NCBI GenBank assembly: GCA_963680875.1
Contig: OY804579.1
Coordinates: forward strand, 82,387,095-82,451,094
Reading direction: 5' to 3'
DNA from: Bathymodiolus brooksi
Taxonomy: Eukaryota > Mollusca > Bivalvia > Mytilida > Modiolidae
DNA: 64,000 nucleotides
Position numbers and translations under genes: made by a program. Positions 36,804 through 51,300 of this stretch are shown here, in pieces. The notes under the pieces were generated by a model. It did no database searches and was not told the origin of the DNA. It saw only the letters and a list, made by a program, of their open reading frames with translations. Position 1 is the stretch's first letter. Every line of letters starts with the position of its first letter.

Positions 36804-37797
36804 GGGGCTCGTGTTGCACAGTCTTTGGTTTTCTGTGCAGTGCTATGTCGACCAATGTTTGACCTTTTCCTTCAGTGCATTGTCTGTCCTTTCGATTTCC
36901 GGCTTCCTATGACCCCTTTGGTACCTTCTAGCTTTTCATGTTATTTGCAACTGAAATATGTTATCATATTTCATCATACCCTAGTGTTAAAACATTTTCG
37001 ATCTTTTTTTCCTGGCAGTATCGTTGCTTGCTACATTTTGAGCAAAGGGACAATCCTTTGCAACTGTGACAGATATCTCTGATCTTCAATTTATTTTTTA
37101 TGTCATATTTGTTTTTTGCCTAATATTTTTATTTATTTATTTATTTATTTATTTTAGAAATAGAAGGTAACACCTTTTTAACCATTGCCTGTGGTATCTT
37201 AATAATAAACCCTTGTCAAATATCCAGTACAAATTTGGCGATAAATACATCTTAAATTTTCTTTTTTACACTGGACAATGTGTATTTTCTTTAATTAAAT
37301 TAACTTATCTAAATCTTTTACAATGTTATTGTTTGTTTCATTCGCATGGGAACAGTTGCATCAATGATGCATATACCTTTCAGATAATATCATACAATTA
37401 TAAGACTGTTTTTGTGTTGGAATGGCGGAAGGTATTTAACATATATTGCAGCTAAGCTTGCACAATGATGATAAAGCGATTTAACATTTGAAAAAAAAAA
37501 AAACTTTAGGTGATCAAATTGAAAACTGATCTATAATTATTTAAAATCTTGTTTCTCACATTAAGAAAGTAATTCAAAACATAAAAGAAGAAAGAAATTA
37601 AATTAAAAAATGTCACGCTCAACAATTATTTGCGTGATTAAAGCATTAAATGGCCATTAGATAAAAAAAAATAACCGAGCTCTGTTTCTTTTATTAGATT
37701 TTTAATCACTATATCTTTTAACATCTGGAATAGTGGGCGAATATAATATGATATAACCTGCATCCATGGGCGTCATTCTGTCAACGTTTTCTTTGTT

Positions 37798-37833
<36 letters not shown>

Positions 37834-38150
37834 TAGTCAACTTAACGAATGACGCAAAGACATTTCAGACGTCAAGGTAAGAGTCACGTATTCATGATTT
37901 GTCCTTTTATTTTCACTTATGTTATTAACCTGACCATGGACCAATGTGGATACCGTGTTTGGAGATTGCCACGATCCCTGAACGTTTAAGGATAGGCGCA
38001 TGTTAACCTCTACGAAAGACTAAATTGTTTTCCCTGTAAAACTCTCCATAGTTTTCTGGTGCCGGTCAATTGTCGTTGTTCTTGTTAGCACACGTCTCTC
38101 TCATTTATATAGCTTTTATATATTGTTGATCTTGTTCTCCTCTTGAATAA

Positions 38151-38404
38151 TAGTTGAAATACTGCTCCATGGATGGTAAGTAATAATAGCTGAAATACTG
38201 CTCCATGGATGGTAAGCAATAATAGCTGAAATACTGCACCATGGATGGTAAGTAATAATAGCTGAAATACTGCTCCTTGGATGGTAAGCAATAATAGCTG
38301 AAATACTGCTCCATGGATGGTAAGTAATAATAGCTGAAATACTGCTCCATGGATGGTAAGTAATAATAGCTGAAATACTACTCCATGGATGGTAAGCAAT
38401 AATC
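38151..38404. repeat. 36-bp minisatellite, 7 units
   Basis: Same unit as 34571-35614. Several units read GGTAAGTAATAATAG instead of GGTAAGCAATAATAG, a variant not seen in copy 1. Confidence 0.95.
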
Positions 38405-38899
38405 AAGCAATCAATATTATTTGGAAATATATTTTTTCTAAGACGGACACCCACAGATATTATGCTACAATCTCCGAAGATCTAATATATGGGGTGGATT
38501 TATTGTGTAATAATATGAAAGCTGTCATTTACTTAATTATTTGCACGTAGGAATTTTCAATTTCTGCTACAGCCTTTGCATGACTAAGCTCCTACGATTA
38601 AAAGAAAAAGATAAATCAGTGATCTGAACATATTGCAACGTTAATGACGTAATCACAGAATGACCAGATACGCACAATGACCGAATATCCATAAAAAAAT
38701 CAGTTATCGCTATTGATGCGAACCTCAAATTTGCAACAATATTTTGAAGTCATTTATGTATGGCATGACATTCCGATAGTAAGTTACGTAGGGTACATAA
38801 CATGTGTAGATATTTCTAGATATGTTTATCGAACTGGCAGAGAGTATCAATGAAATGAAACATAACAAATTCACACCATGAGAACAGTTCCAATCGGAA

Positions 38900-39296
38900 C
38901 ATCGTAGAAACAGAAGGAAAGTTGATGGCACTTACACACATATTATGACTGTTCACTCCCCTGTCTCAAGTACTTCAATAAAATAGGATGAGATTAAAAT
39001 AGTTTTATGTGTATAAGCCTCCACTATTAGTGTAATGATGCGATCATTGCGGTTTTCCCAGTTGTCCGGTTGTTGACTGATTTTGTCTGTTTGTTGACTG
39101 ATGAGTTTTGCCTTTCCCTTTGGAAGATTGCTCGGTGTTCGGTAATTTTGTTATTACTCTTATTTCCTCGTGTGAGTAAAATCTCCACCCTCACATATAA
39201 CTGGATGGGCAGCATTGTTGAAAAGAAAGCCGAGTCATAATTTTAAGCCAATACTATTTATGTGTAAATCTTAGTATTATTAATCTACTTTTTCAG
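38900..39296. other. Region upstream of the chitinase-like gene
   Basis: No coding content. 39046-39160 (GCGGTTTTCCCAGTTGTCCG) is repeated at 39483-39600 on the other side of exon 1. A weak TATA-like CATATAA lies at 39194-39200, about 100 bp before the ATG. The ATG is directly preceded by CTACTTTTTCAG, which looks like a splice acceptor, so an upstream non-coding exon is possible. Confidence 0.35.
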
Positions 39297-39357
39297 ATGA
39301 TGGCTTTCAGTCTAAGGAATTTCTTTACTTTAATTGTTACTATTGCGGTTACCTATG
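39297..39357 (+). CDS. Exon 1: signal peptide
   Basis: Encodes [20 protein letters not shown], a hydrophobic secretion signal. Ends in phase 1 at G|GTAAGT. Two consecutive ATGs occur; the first is taken. Signal cleavage is expected after AVSA, encoded at the start of exon 2. Confidence 0.8.
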
Positions 39358-42300
39358 GTAAGTTTTTGAGATGATACAGTTAATATATAAGCAAAAATAG
39401 TATTGCTTGTTATTATTTTGAGATATATACTCGTAATATATAAAATGTATTCTTTAGAAATGCCTTTACCAAGTCAGGGTCATTACGGTTTTCACAGTTT
39501 TCCGGTTGTTGACTGATTTTGTCTGTTTATATACTTATGAGTTTTGACTTTCCCTTTGTAAGATTCGGAGTTCGGTAATTTTGTTATTACCCTTATTCAT
39601 ATTTGTAACACTTTATTCTGTGGTTGATTGAGTCTAAACCTCAATACAATTTTATCATAACAGAGTACATTATTTCATGTGTGGCCTGTCAGTCAACACA
39701 AGATAAACTATTACTATGGGCCTCAAAGTATTGAAATAATCCTATTTATTGAACAGGAATACATGCTAGATAGCAATAAGGTTCACTCTTTAGTATCTTC
39801 AAATACAATGTAGCCACATCGGTCGTGTAATGTGTAGCCTGCTCGCCTCGAATGCTGTGGATAGTGAGTTTGAGCCTCAATCGGGTCAAACCAAAGATTA
39901 TAGAATTGGTATTTGTTGCTTCTCTGTTAAGCACGAATCATTAAAAGGAAAGAGCAAAAACTGGTTGGCACGGATTCAGCATAATGTGTTCGAGTGGGGC
40001 GACTTGTCTCTCCGCGGACTGTTGTTTCAGTTAGCTAGCACTATAAAGATCCAACTAAGTGTGTTGGTCTAGTACAAAACGAACCTCATCATCATCGTAT
40101 TGAAAATTAACTTGTTCTCGTCATGATATAGCTGAAAAATTGTTAAGTTGCTTTAGACAACAATAACTCATTCAAATACAATAACTCTTTCCAAGGAAGA
40201 GTAAGTTTTCTGCTTTGTTTATTTACTTGTCAATTACCAAATGATATATTTTAAATACATCACGATTTGGTTTCCTGATTTTCCATAACACCATTTGGTT
40301 CTTAACACTTCAAATATTAACTTATAACCTTTAATCTGTGACTATCATCTTGGAACTAGGAATCAAAATGCATTGTCTGGTGGCCAATGTTGCCTGAGTC
40401 TATTCTTGATTGTTCCTTTGGTATATTCTCCCGTTTATTTTCAAAATATATTTTTATACTTTGCTTTGTATACCATGTGCACTGCTTGAAAACTAAGAAA
40501 AGAAATCATGAGTAAAAGTTCTCTTCGTGACTATATTACCTTCTATAGACGCAAAGGGAAGCAACCCTATCTCGGAGATATGAGATAATTTGTGGGATCT
40601 AGACTTAAACGTCTTTGTCGAACCAATTCGCTTTGGTTAAATAATTTGCTAAGCAAAATGAGGTTAAAAAACAGTAACAAATGCTCGCTATGTGACTGTA
40701 ATGAAGTAGAAGATTTATGTCATTTCCTCTTGTTATGTCCTGCATTAGAAAAAATAAGAAGGCCTCTTTTAAATGATATCTCGTTTAACACTGTGGAATT
40801 TGGTTTTGTGGGCCTACCTAATTATATAAAAGTTAAGTTGTTGATTGGAGATTGTGGTTTTTATATAGATGAAATTGAAGGCATGTATTTAGATGTAATT
40901 GGAAGAAATCTTTTAAAGAAGTTATACCATGAAAGAAATATCATTTTAGCACAATCAAATGACTTAATTCGTGTTTCTTTTTTCTAGTATTTTGATAGAT
41001 AACACTTCTTTTATTTATCATGTGTGTTTGTATTTAACTATTGTCTGTATTTTACTTTAAGACATGTTTTATACATTTTGTAGATTTTTGTAGTTTTATG
41101 TGTATGATGACTTTTTATGTATTGCCTATTTAATAGTCTACTTATATTGAAATACAAATTTCACACTATGAACATTTTATTCTACATATTTTCGCTTTCA
41201 TACTATGTGTCATTTGTAAATATAACTTTGTATCTAATGGACGCAGCCACTATTACCCCAGTAGTGGTTGCCCCGGTTGTAAAGGGGTAGATTTCCAAAT
41301 AATATATATATATATATATATATATATTGAATCTGCTTAATGATTTTGTTTGAATTCTTGGAGAGTAACTTTTTGTGTAAGTGTAGTATATTTGACCTAA
41401 TGCGTTATCTACAATGTATTAATTATGTAAAATTTCGACTTTCCAGATGCTGTATCAGCAGAATACAAAAGAGTGTGTTATTACACAAACTGGGCCCAGT
41501 ATCGACCTAATCCTTATAAATATTTCCCGGAGAATATTGACCCGTTCCTGTGTACCCATATCATCTATGCATTTGGTAAAGTCAGTGGATTGTACATCAA
41601 GCCTTACGAATGGAATGATGAAAGTACAGACTGGCAAAAAGGTATCCCTTTAAATATATGTATTAAAAACGTAGATATCATATTTAGTGCGCATGACACG
41701 TTTCAGGTAAGCTCAAAATCGAAAGATTGGAAAGCCTAAGCATTTAACGTTTTGGGAGCAATAAAACCAAAGGACATAAACATGATAGCCAAAATTATTA
41801 TAATATGTTGAAATTTATCTTATTGTACAATATTATCTAATAATGAATAAAATATGTTTAATCTAAAAGGTATAGCTAACCTACATTTTGTGTTGAGTTA
41901 AACTAATATGTACATGTACATTCTTCTTCTTCAAATTGCAAAGAAAATCAGAAAGCTATTGATAACAAAACCGCATCGGTGGTGTAATTGTTTGCGTGCT
42001 ATCCTCGAGTGCGGTATATAGTCTGTTCTAGTCCCGACCGGGTCAAACCAAAGACTAAAACATTGGTATTTGTTGCTTCTCCGCTAAGCACGCAACATTA
42101 AAGAGAAAGAACAAGTGCAGGTTGACTCAGAATCAGGATAATGTGTTCGAGTGGGGCAACATGTCTATCCGCGGATTGTTGTTTCAGTGCGCTAGCACAA
42201 TTTTAAATCCTATTCAGCGTGTTAGCCTAATACAAAGCGTTAAACACTCACTCACTATTCATATCAAATGGATGTCGGTAGGCAATGTTCATTTATGTAT

Positions 42301-45300
42301 ACTACTGCGCTATTTACTCACAAAAACATCACGTGCAGTTTATCTATTATTTTCTGAGCTTTATATTTTAGACAAGACAGTCGTTATTGGCAACCAACAT
42401 GAATGCCATCAACATGAAATGTGAATTACGTTATTATCTCCTAATATAAAGTAAGCAAATGATCATGGGTGCTGTCGTGCTCGTGGTCGTGATCGCATGG
42501 TAGTTAGATTTACAACTACCTATGCAATCAGTGCCTATCACCACTAACGTTGTTTATTTGAATCCCACACAGGCGAGGTGTACTCGATTCAACAATATGT
42601 AACAAAGTTTGTCAGTGACTTGCTGCAGGTCGATGGTTTTCTCCGGATACTCTGGCTTCCTCCACCAATAAAACTGACTGTCAAGATATAGCTAAAATAT
42701 TGTTGACAGTGGCGTTAAACACCATAACCCTAGCCCTAACAAATGAACATTGAGACGATTGCATCCGTATATAGTAAAAGAAGATAAACACGCTGCTAAG
42801 GGAGATAAGATATTAACGATTCCCATTTTTACTACATAAAATTAAATTTTAAGAAAACATTTATGTCCAATTCACTAAGCAATTTGGTACGCTTAATGTT
42901 GGGCATTACATTGTCACGTCAACTGTTTATCGTATATCCAGACAACATAAGGTACAACTGTTCCCCCTTCCGAAATACATATGCTTACTTCCGGGTTTGA
43001 TGTGATCCGTGTTGGATTTCTGTTTTTGTCTCCGTCGCCAGTACCATGTGATTTTTTTATCCCGTATTGCTGTATTCTGCGCTTTTCATATCTTAAGCGA
43101 AATGTATAATATCCAGAGGTTTGGCGATAAATTTTATTAGTAAATAACTACATTATTTTCACCTAATTTTCAAAGGAATGTTTGAAAGAACAATGAACGC
43201 AAAAAATACCAATCCTGATTTGAAAATCCTACTTGCTATTGGAGGTTGGAACCATGGTTCCAAACCATTTACAAGAGTGGTCCAGAACGACGGCGATATT
43301 TACACGTTTGCAGGAAATTCAATCGAATTCCTCAGAAAGCATGACTTTGACGGGCTTGATCTTGATTGGGAATATCCAGCAAATAGAGGAAGTCCAGCAC
43401 GTGATAAACAAAGATTTACTAAACTAGTAGATGTACGTATAAGGGTCATTAACATATCTCTAATTTCACGAGGCCGTCGTATTCATGGGGAGAGCAAGAT
43501 TACAGACTATAGATCGTGTAGGTAAAACGGTGGCGCTACGATAGACCTAAACACTTTATGTAGCAACAAGAAAAAAGGATTTATCAAATGTATCGTATCG
43601 TTCAGTGATATACGCTTTTTCAATCACTGTCCATTTAATTTCAGAAAAGGTAAATATATATTTTTTCTGATGAACATTTACTTGTACATAATATGTATCC
43701 CTTCTTGTAAATGTAATCATTGCTGTTAAACATCAAGTGAGCAATATACCAACTATATTTATGACCACAATGGACGTGTTTGTTGTCGTTGAAATTGGAC
43801 CAATGTTTTTCATTTTGACTGCAACAAGAACAAAGGGGATATAATGCATTTGATCGGAAATACTTCTATACTCCTGAATTATCTCCAGTTTCTTGGAAAG
43901 TTCCTATATGGGTATCGCGTAAAACATCTTAAATTCTTTAATTTATCAAATATTCATAATAGGTAATTAATCTTAATGAAATCTAGATAATAGATATGAA
44001 ATGGTTATAATAACTAAATCTAAGATCATTCATCGTTATTCGTAATTATTATTAGCTCAAATGAATATACACAAAATCAATTTGTTAAATACCATGAATG
44101 AAAATAATATAATTATCACCGAAACAAATAAATTGGAATTTACCATTTATAGATTCTTAGAAGTGAATTTGAAAACGAAGCTAAATCAACTGGCAAAGAA
44201 AGACTACTACTGACAGCAGCTGTGGCAGCAGGAAAGGTCACGGTTGATACAGCGTACGAAATATCAAAGATTTCAGCGTAAGTCAAGAAGTATTTCATGC
44301 GAGAACATACTGACATCATTATGATGTTTCTAGATTTGTGTAGCCATTCATTATTTTACTACTAAATCTGTTCTGTTTAAGGTACAAAATATATTAAGTT
44401 ACATGCACAATGCTTCAAAATCATCCCTATTCTGAGTAACAAACCGTTGGTCCAGTGAACCGTAGGGCCAATGACCCTTAAAACCATCATTTTTCTCAGT
44501 AAGTGATCATAGTGCTAAAATCCAATACATTTTGCATTTTGTTTATTTTTTCCTGGAGAACTAAAACAGAAATTTTTGTTTTCTTTTAAGTGACCTCGAT
44601 TTTATAAATTTGATGGCATACGATCTGCATGGATCATGGGATGGTTTTACAGGACATAACAGTCCATTGTTTGATAGAAGTGATGAGACTGGAGAGCAAA
44701 GTCAGTTAAATCAGGTATATTTTGATATATTTTACTTCATTTAAAGCAAATTTTTGAACCGTTCGCTTTTGCACGAAAGAGGAGAGAGAAGTTGTAAATA
44801 TTCTTTGTAACGAATATTGACATTTACAGAACTTTGAATTTAAGTGCAAAAAAGATTGTGAAATACGGTTTTTGATAACGAATTATCACATGTATCCTAA
44901 TTAATATAAACTATTAAAAAAATATATGTTCCACGCCCTATTAAGACAAGACAAATGATGGCTCTTATATTTACTTCACCTTCAAATGTTCTTATCGTAC
45001 ACCTCCTACAAGAGAACATTTAACAGGTAATTTAATCAGAATGTATTGGAGAATTCAAGACAGTGGTTCCGAGTAGTAGAAGTTAACAACTTGTTGTTAT
45101 CGTGAGAGTCCGCTGCGTGATCTGTGTCTTTATTCCCATTATTTGTATCGGGTTCATGTTTTATTTATGGTATTTGTTTTTATTTATGCATGCTAGCATC
45201 GAACACGATTTCCATATTAATTGATGTTCCTGGCGGTTAACAGTAATACAACGGGTATCACTAGTGGATCAGGAACTACTCACCCTTCCATAGCACACGA

Positions 45301-48300
45301 GTTCCCCCTTTTTGTGGGGTTCATGTTGCTCAATCCTACGTTTTCTGTGTAGTTTTTGCGTAGTATATCATTCTTCGTATTATGGCTTATGATTGCCCTT
45401 TTGGGTTCTTCAAACTTAAAAAAAAAATATGACACATTCCATCTATTTTGTTGACTGCATTAAGGCGTGGCCAGAAAACATTAAATTGCGATAGCAGACC
45501 TATTGATTATCCGACTATATTTCCAAATTTGGTTTGATAAAAATCTTGTAAGTTATTTTGTTGAGTTGAAATGAAAGCATAACATGTCTACTTCAATGAT
45601 TTCCTGTCTTAGCATGTTGTTTGAGACAATATATATCGACAATATATCTTTTTATTTTTTAAAGTAAAGTTTGATACAAGTTTAATTTTCAATGTTAAGG
45701 CAGTTTTAAACAAGCGCTTATACTATTCGGAAATATTTTCCAGTGACTTGGCGTACAAGACACATGTTTTATTATACAAGAGATTACATTGGTGTTAGAT
45801 ATGATGTATATTATTCCATTTTGAAATAGTACCTCTTAATAAATCAAAGGATGTTCTCATCTTAGGATTGGGCAGCTAATTATTGGCTTCAGAATGAGAC
45901 ACCAAAGGATAAATTGATTCTAGGAATTGCTACATATGGGAGATCATTCACTCTTAAGACTGCATCTGACAATGATTACGGTGCTCTAACGTCAAGAGCT
46001 GGAAAAGCTGGACGTTATACCCGTGAAGGAGGGTTTCTTAGCTATTACGAGGTTTGCAATATTCTATTGTTATTTTATTTCCACACAATTGTTTCATATA
46101 AAGTAGAGTATTATAAAATGTCGAATTAATGAGCAATTACATTGGACGTCTGTGTAGGCATAATACTGATTTAACATCAGGGAATGTTATCTTAATGACA
46201 CGTAATTTTAGCTTTTGGTAAGGTACATTTTTTTTTTTTTTTTTTTTTAATATTTGTGAAAGGGACCATTGAAATGTTAATTTACATTCGTTCATTTGCA
46301 TGGATAAGTTGGAACACAACTAGGTGCAATGAAGCTGTTTAAAGAACGTACTTGATTTCGTAAAAACATAATATCCCCAAAAACAGATGAAACAAAATAC
46401 GTTTTTATATGGAGTATTTCCATTCACAAATGACTAGAATGTACAAAGAAAGTAATAGAGAGAAGGTTTTTTTTTTATTTATTTAAAAAGAAACTAAGAA
46501 TCACTATGAATCCTGGAAATACAGATTTTACCAACGTCGCTATATTTTGTTGTTGTTTATTACTTGGACAGAAATTCATATCGATGCCAAACCGTCCCGC
46601 ATGGTTTTTACATTTGTTATTTACAAAGGAAAATACTTATCAATATTAATATTTTAGTTTCTCAGTGTTCTTCTTTACACTGGATTATCAGAAAACGACA
46701 TGCATTACACATTTATTTGTGGGTTTCAGGTGTGTTTGAATGGTTGGACAACAGTACAAAACGATGAATGCAAAGTTCCTTATGATTATTCTGGAGATCA
46801 GTGGGTTGGATATGATGATGTAGAAAGCGTAAAAACCAAAGTAAGCATTTATTAGCATACGGGTGCATATTTCAAAATATAAATAAACATATTTTGATAC
46901 TGTTCTCCATCTCACAGTCCAGCAGGATCTTTAATGATGGGTCATAGTTACACATCATAGATAATGTTGAATGGTTCGAAGCAAAAGAAACATCATCTCT
47001 ACATGTACCAGGATATTCCTATTAGACGCGGGGACACCATACATTATTTAATATTTGAGATGAACCTCTTACAAATGTCGTTGTTTATTTTAACTGCACA
47101 GTCTATTCAAGTTGGTGGCCGTCGTGGTCGTGATCTTATGGTAGTTGAATTTACAACTACCTCTACAATCAATGCCTATCATCACTAAAGTTGTGAGTTC
47201 GAATCCCGTTAATGGCGAGGTGTACTCGATACAACACTACTATGTGATAAAGTTTGTCAGTGACTTGGGACAGGTCGGTGATTTTCTCCCGATACTTCGG
47301 CTTCCTCCACCAGTAAAACTGACAGCCTCGATAAAGCTGAAATAGTGTTGAAAGTGGCGTTAAATACAATAAAACAACCAATCAAACCAACCAACTATTC
47401 AAGTTTTTTTCTTCTATTGATTACAAAAATAGACAAAATGTCCCTTTCATGTCTTGAAATGATCGATCCTTTCTTATCAAATCATTGGTCTAATACGAAA
47501 TAGGACATTAATTCTAGACAGCAGTAATGTTTTTTAAGCACGTCAAAGATCATGTCACGGCTACTAAAACATTAGTTGACGTAATAGTGGCCGATCTTGT
47601 ACTCTCTATGAATATGTTCAATTTTTTCTCTTCGTATTCCTACCAAATGATTCTGGTTATTTCAATATTTAACAAATGAGTACATAATGATATGTTTTGT
47701 AGGCAAACTATATCAAGGAAAATGAATTAGGAGGAGCAATGTTTTGGGCACTGGACCTTGACGATTTTTCCGGAACTGCATGTAATCAGGGTCCTTATCC
47801 ATTGATAACAGCTGTAAAGGATGTCCTACTGGCAGACGATAAAGTAGTTGTAACTCCAAACCCTACAGGGCCTACAACACAACTTAGTACAAAGCCTACA
47901 GTGCCTACAACACCACCTAGTACAAAACCTACAGTGCCTACAACACAGTCTTCTACAAAACCTACAGTACCCACACCACAGCCTACCACAAAATCTACAG
48001 GTATCTTACTTACTGAAACGCTGACTGAATGATTGTAACTAAGAATTCATCTAGAATCTTCTTCTATCATTGAATCCTCATTTATCAAATTTTGATTTTT
48101 TATTTAATTTGGGAAGATTCCGTAGATTCCAGAAGGGTTAGGTTTAATGGTGCTTAACGCCAATTTCAACAATATATCAGTTATATCGTGGCGGTCAGTT
48201 TTGTTGGTGGAGGAAACTGGAGAACTCGAAGAAAACCACCGACCTGTCGCAAGTCACTGACAAACTTTATCACATAATGTTGTAAATCCAACTACCATGT

Positions 48301-51300
48301 GATCACGACCACGACGGGCCTGATTTCAGGAGAGAAGTACAATGTTAAATCTACCAAATGCCGCGGTGATACAAAGGTAATATTTGCCATTATTATATAG
48401 TAATAAATATTTCCTATTAATTGCAATGGAAAATAACCGTGTAATATATCCTTGTATTTGCACGGCAAGAATAAAAATGTATATTGCACTAGTTCAAATA
48501 TGAATACATTTGTATTTGAAGTAGTTCAATATTCCACTTAAATATAATAAAATACACAATATTTATATAAAAAATACTTTAGGCATAAAATATGTATTAC
48601 TATATAATAAAAAGGGTTATTGCACCAATATTCATGCAATAACCCTATATTGTTGTTGAAATGTTTTGAGCCGCCGCTACATCAAAAAAGTTGTAAGTAT
48701 TGTATTGTATATTTGTGCTATGCAATATAATGTTCCTTTTAATCCTTCATACTTTTAAATTATTTTGCGTTTCAATCTTTTGCTACTACATTTACAAAGT
48801 GAACAGCTAATCAATTTTAACTAGTGTCCTATTCGTTAACTTAGGTATAGATGAATGCACATTTTCGATTGCGAATAATAGCATATTATGTACTACTTGT
48901 GGTATGGTAGTTGGTTTTATAGCTACTCGATACAATATTATGTAATAAAGTTTGTCAATGACTTGTGGCCGGTCGGTGTTTTTCTTCGGGTTGTCCGATT
49001 TCCTCCCCCAATAAAACTGACCTCTACGATATAGCTGAAGTATTGTTGAAAAGGGCGTTGAACACCATAACTCTAACCGAAACCCATATTATATACTGAA
49101 ATTTAAATGATATCGACTATTTTTCCATAGCATAAACGAAATTTTATAAAATTCAGACTTTTGTTACAATTAATTATAATAAATACGATGATTATTTTTA
49201 CAGTTACAGATCTAACTGGTTTTAAAATAGTGTGTTACTTTACAAACTGGGCTAAAGATAGACCAGCGCCAATGGATTTTACGGTGGACGATATGGACCC
49301 ATTTTTATGTACACACATTATCTATGCTTTTGCTCGAGTGGATGAAAATATGATCGTGGCTTACAATGACGACGACGAAGGTAAGTGCAGGAAATTAAGA
49401 TAATTATAGAACTTGACGCCATTGTACATCCGTTTTTTCAACGACTCATCCCCCCCCCCCCCCTTACCATTTTTAAGATGATCAGCTTCTCACAATTATA
49501 CTATGACAATATTTCAATCCCATTAGATACAACAACGCTAGTTAGTCATGTAATCACATATGTAGAAATTATTGACAGAACTGTATCCAAACAACGGAAG
49601 TAAGAACGTGTGCTTCGAAAACGTACTCTTTGTTTCGTGCATATCACCCGTCATAAAATGCTGGCTTACAAAGCGGGTCAAAGAAGGCAAAGCTTTAATA
49701 GTTATATAAAGAACATAACTGTCAGCCTTTAAGACGTGAAAATCACATGCCGTTCAACTAATTCAATATGTATATATAGATGCCTTTGACTACATTTTAA
49801 TGAGATGATGTGTTCTTTGTACAATACCAACATGCTTAGTTGGAATGTTATAGTGTTAGCACACAGTCTGTATATATATTTCGCTCCACTTGGACACGTT
49901 ATCCTGATTCGGAGCCACCGAGTCTTTAATCATATTCCTTAATTCTAAATCCTGAAAGGAGAAACAACAGATTCCAATTCCATAGTATTTGGTTTGATAG
50001 AACACACAATTTCTTGCACTCGAGGTGAGCATACTGACAATTACACCACCGAGCGGTTTTAACAATCAATAGAAACAAAAACAAAACTAAATAAAATCAT
50101 CTATTGATTGATAGACGTAAACGCCCACAAACAGGAAGAGTAAAAGCAATGTTCAAAGAAGTTAGAAAAAAGAAGCAACCCACGTATAATCAGTTATTCA
50201 GTTTAGCAATCGATTAATTTTCATGTGCAGGTCAACAATTCTACCTATATAGACAAAACAAACAACCAGCTCTCATCTCAAATCATTGAACATTAAAAAG
50301 ACTACGACATATGACATTAGAAATCCAGATTCTGATTTCAAATATCTTTTAATTTAGTGTCTGAGTGGGGCGGCATGTCTATTCGCGGACTGTTCTTTCA
50401 GTGATCTAGCACTATACAAATCCAACTAAGCGTGTTGGTCTTGTACAATGTGGACCTCGTCATCATCTCATTGAACATTAACTTGTTCTCGCCATGATAT
50501 AGCGGAGTTGGCGTTAAATACAATCACTCACTCACTCTTTTAATTTATATTTCAGACACGTATTCTAGAGTTATGAAGCTTAAATTAACGAACCCTAAAC
50601 TGAAAGTGCTATTGGCTATTGGTGGCTGGTCACATCCTGCAGCACCTTTTACCAAAGTTGTGTCGTCTGATTCTAATATAGATCTGTTTTCCCACAATGC
50701 AATTAACTTCTTACGAGCAAGAGGATTTGATGGTCTCGATTTGGACTGGGAATACCCAGCAAATCGGGGTAGCCCTCAAGGAGATAAAGCTAGATTTAGT
50801 CGATTCGTATCGGTAAGTTTTATATCACAGTCAAATTTATAATATTAAAGTATTTTAGCACTAAATTGATATTTGCATATACCCATCAAGCATAATAATC
50901 TATAATACAACATGCACTAGTATACAGTTAGTCCGATAAAATGTCAAACAGAGGCTGATTCCATGTTAAACAGGTCAATCGTAATAAACCGCTATCAATA
51001 TTTTTACTTAAAACTGTGTCTCTAAAGAAGTCTACTTATTCGGCAATAGGAGGTATAAGGATAAGAAACATTTCTTACTACGTGTGTTAGTCAAAAATAA
51101 AACTACGCAGGTAGAGTATATAGCACTCAACGACAAATACATGCGCGTTTCTGATAGTTCGCATTACATCATTAATCGTTGTGCTTCTACCTCATAATTC
51201 ATCTCGTGGTTGTGATGGTATGGTAGTTGGATTTACAACTACCTTTGCCAATTTGTCCACCTTTTCAGTTGATCATCTTAGATGATTTTGGCCCCGAATT

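Larger units (their letters stand above)
36293..38899 (+). repeat. Tandem segmental duplication, copy 2 (~2.6 kb)
   Basis: Direct-repeat partner of 32924-36283, starting only about 10 bp after copy 1 ends. It keeps the same order of single-copy markers, a 7-unit form of the 36-bp minisatellite, and a private (TA)n tract near 37800-37828. Small frames at 36825 and 37213 parallel those of copy 1 and show no protein signature. Confidence 0.9.

Noticed and set aside
38085..38454. Shorter versions of the same repeat proteins
   Set aside because: Same minisatellite artefact in the second segmental copy.
47795..47989. 64-aa Val/Gly-rich minus-strand protein
   Set aside because: Shadow of the Thr/Pro linker repeats of exon 8.
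49161..49403. Independent signal peptide and start for domain 2 (short hydrophobic reading before the domain)
   Set aside because: The hydrophobic residues come from the pyrimidine/AT-rich tract before the TTTTTACAG acceptor. Exon 8 joins exon 9 in phase, so one continuous gene is simpler.
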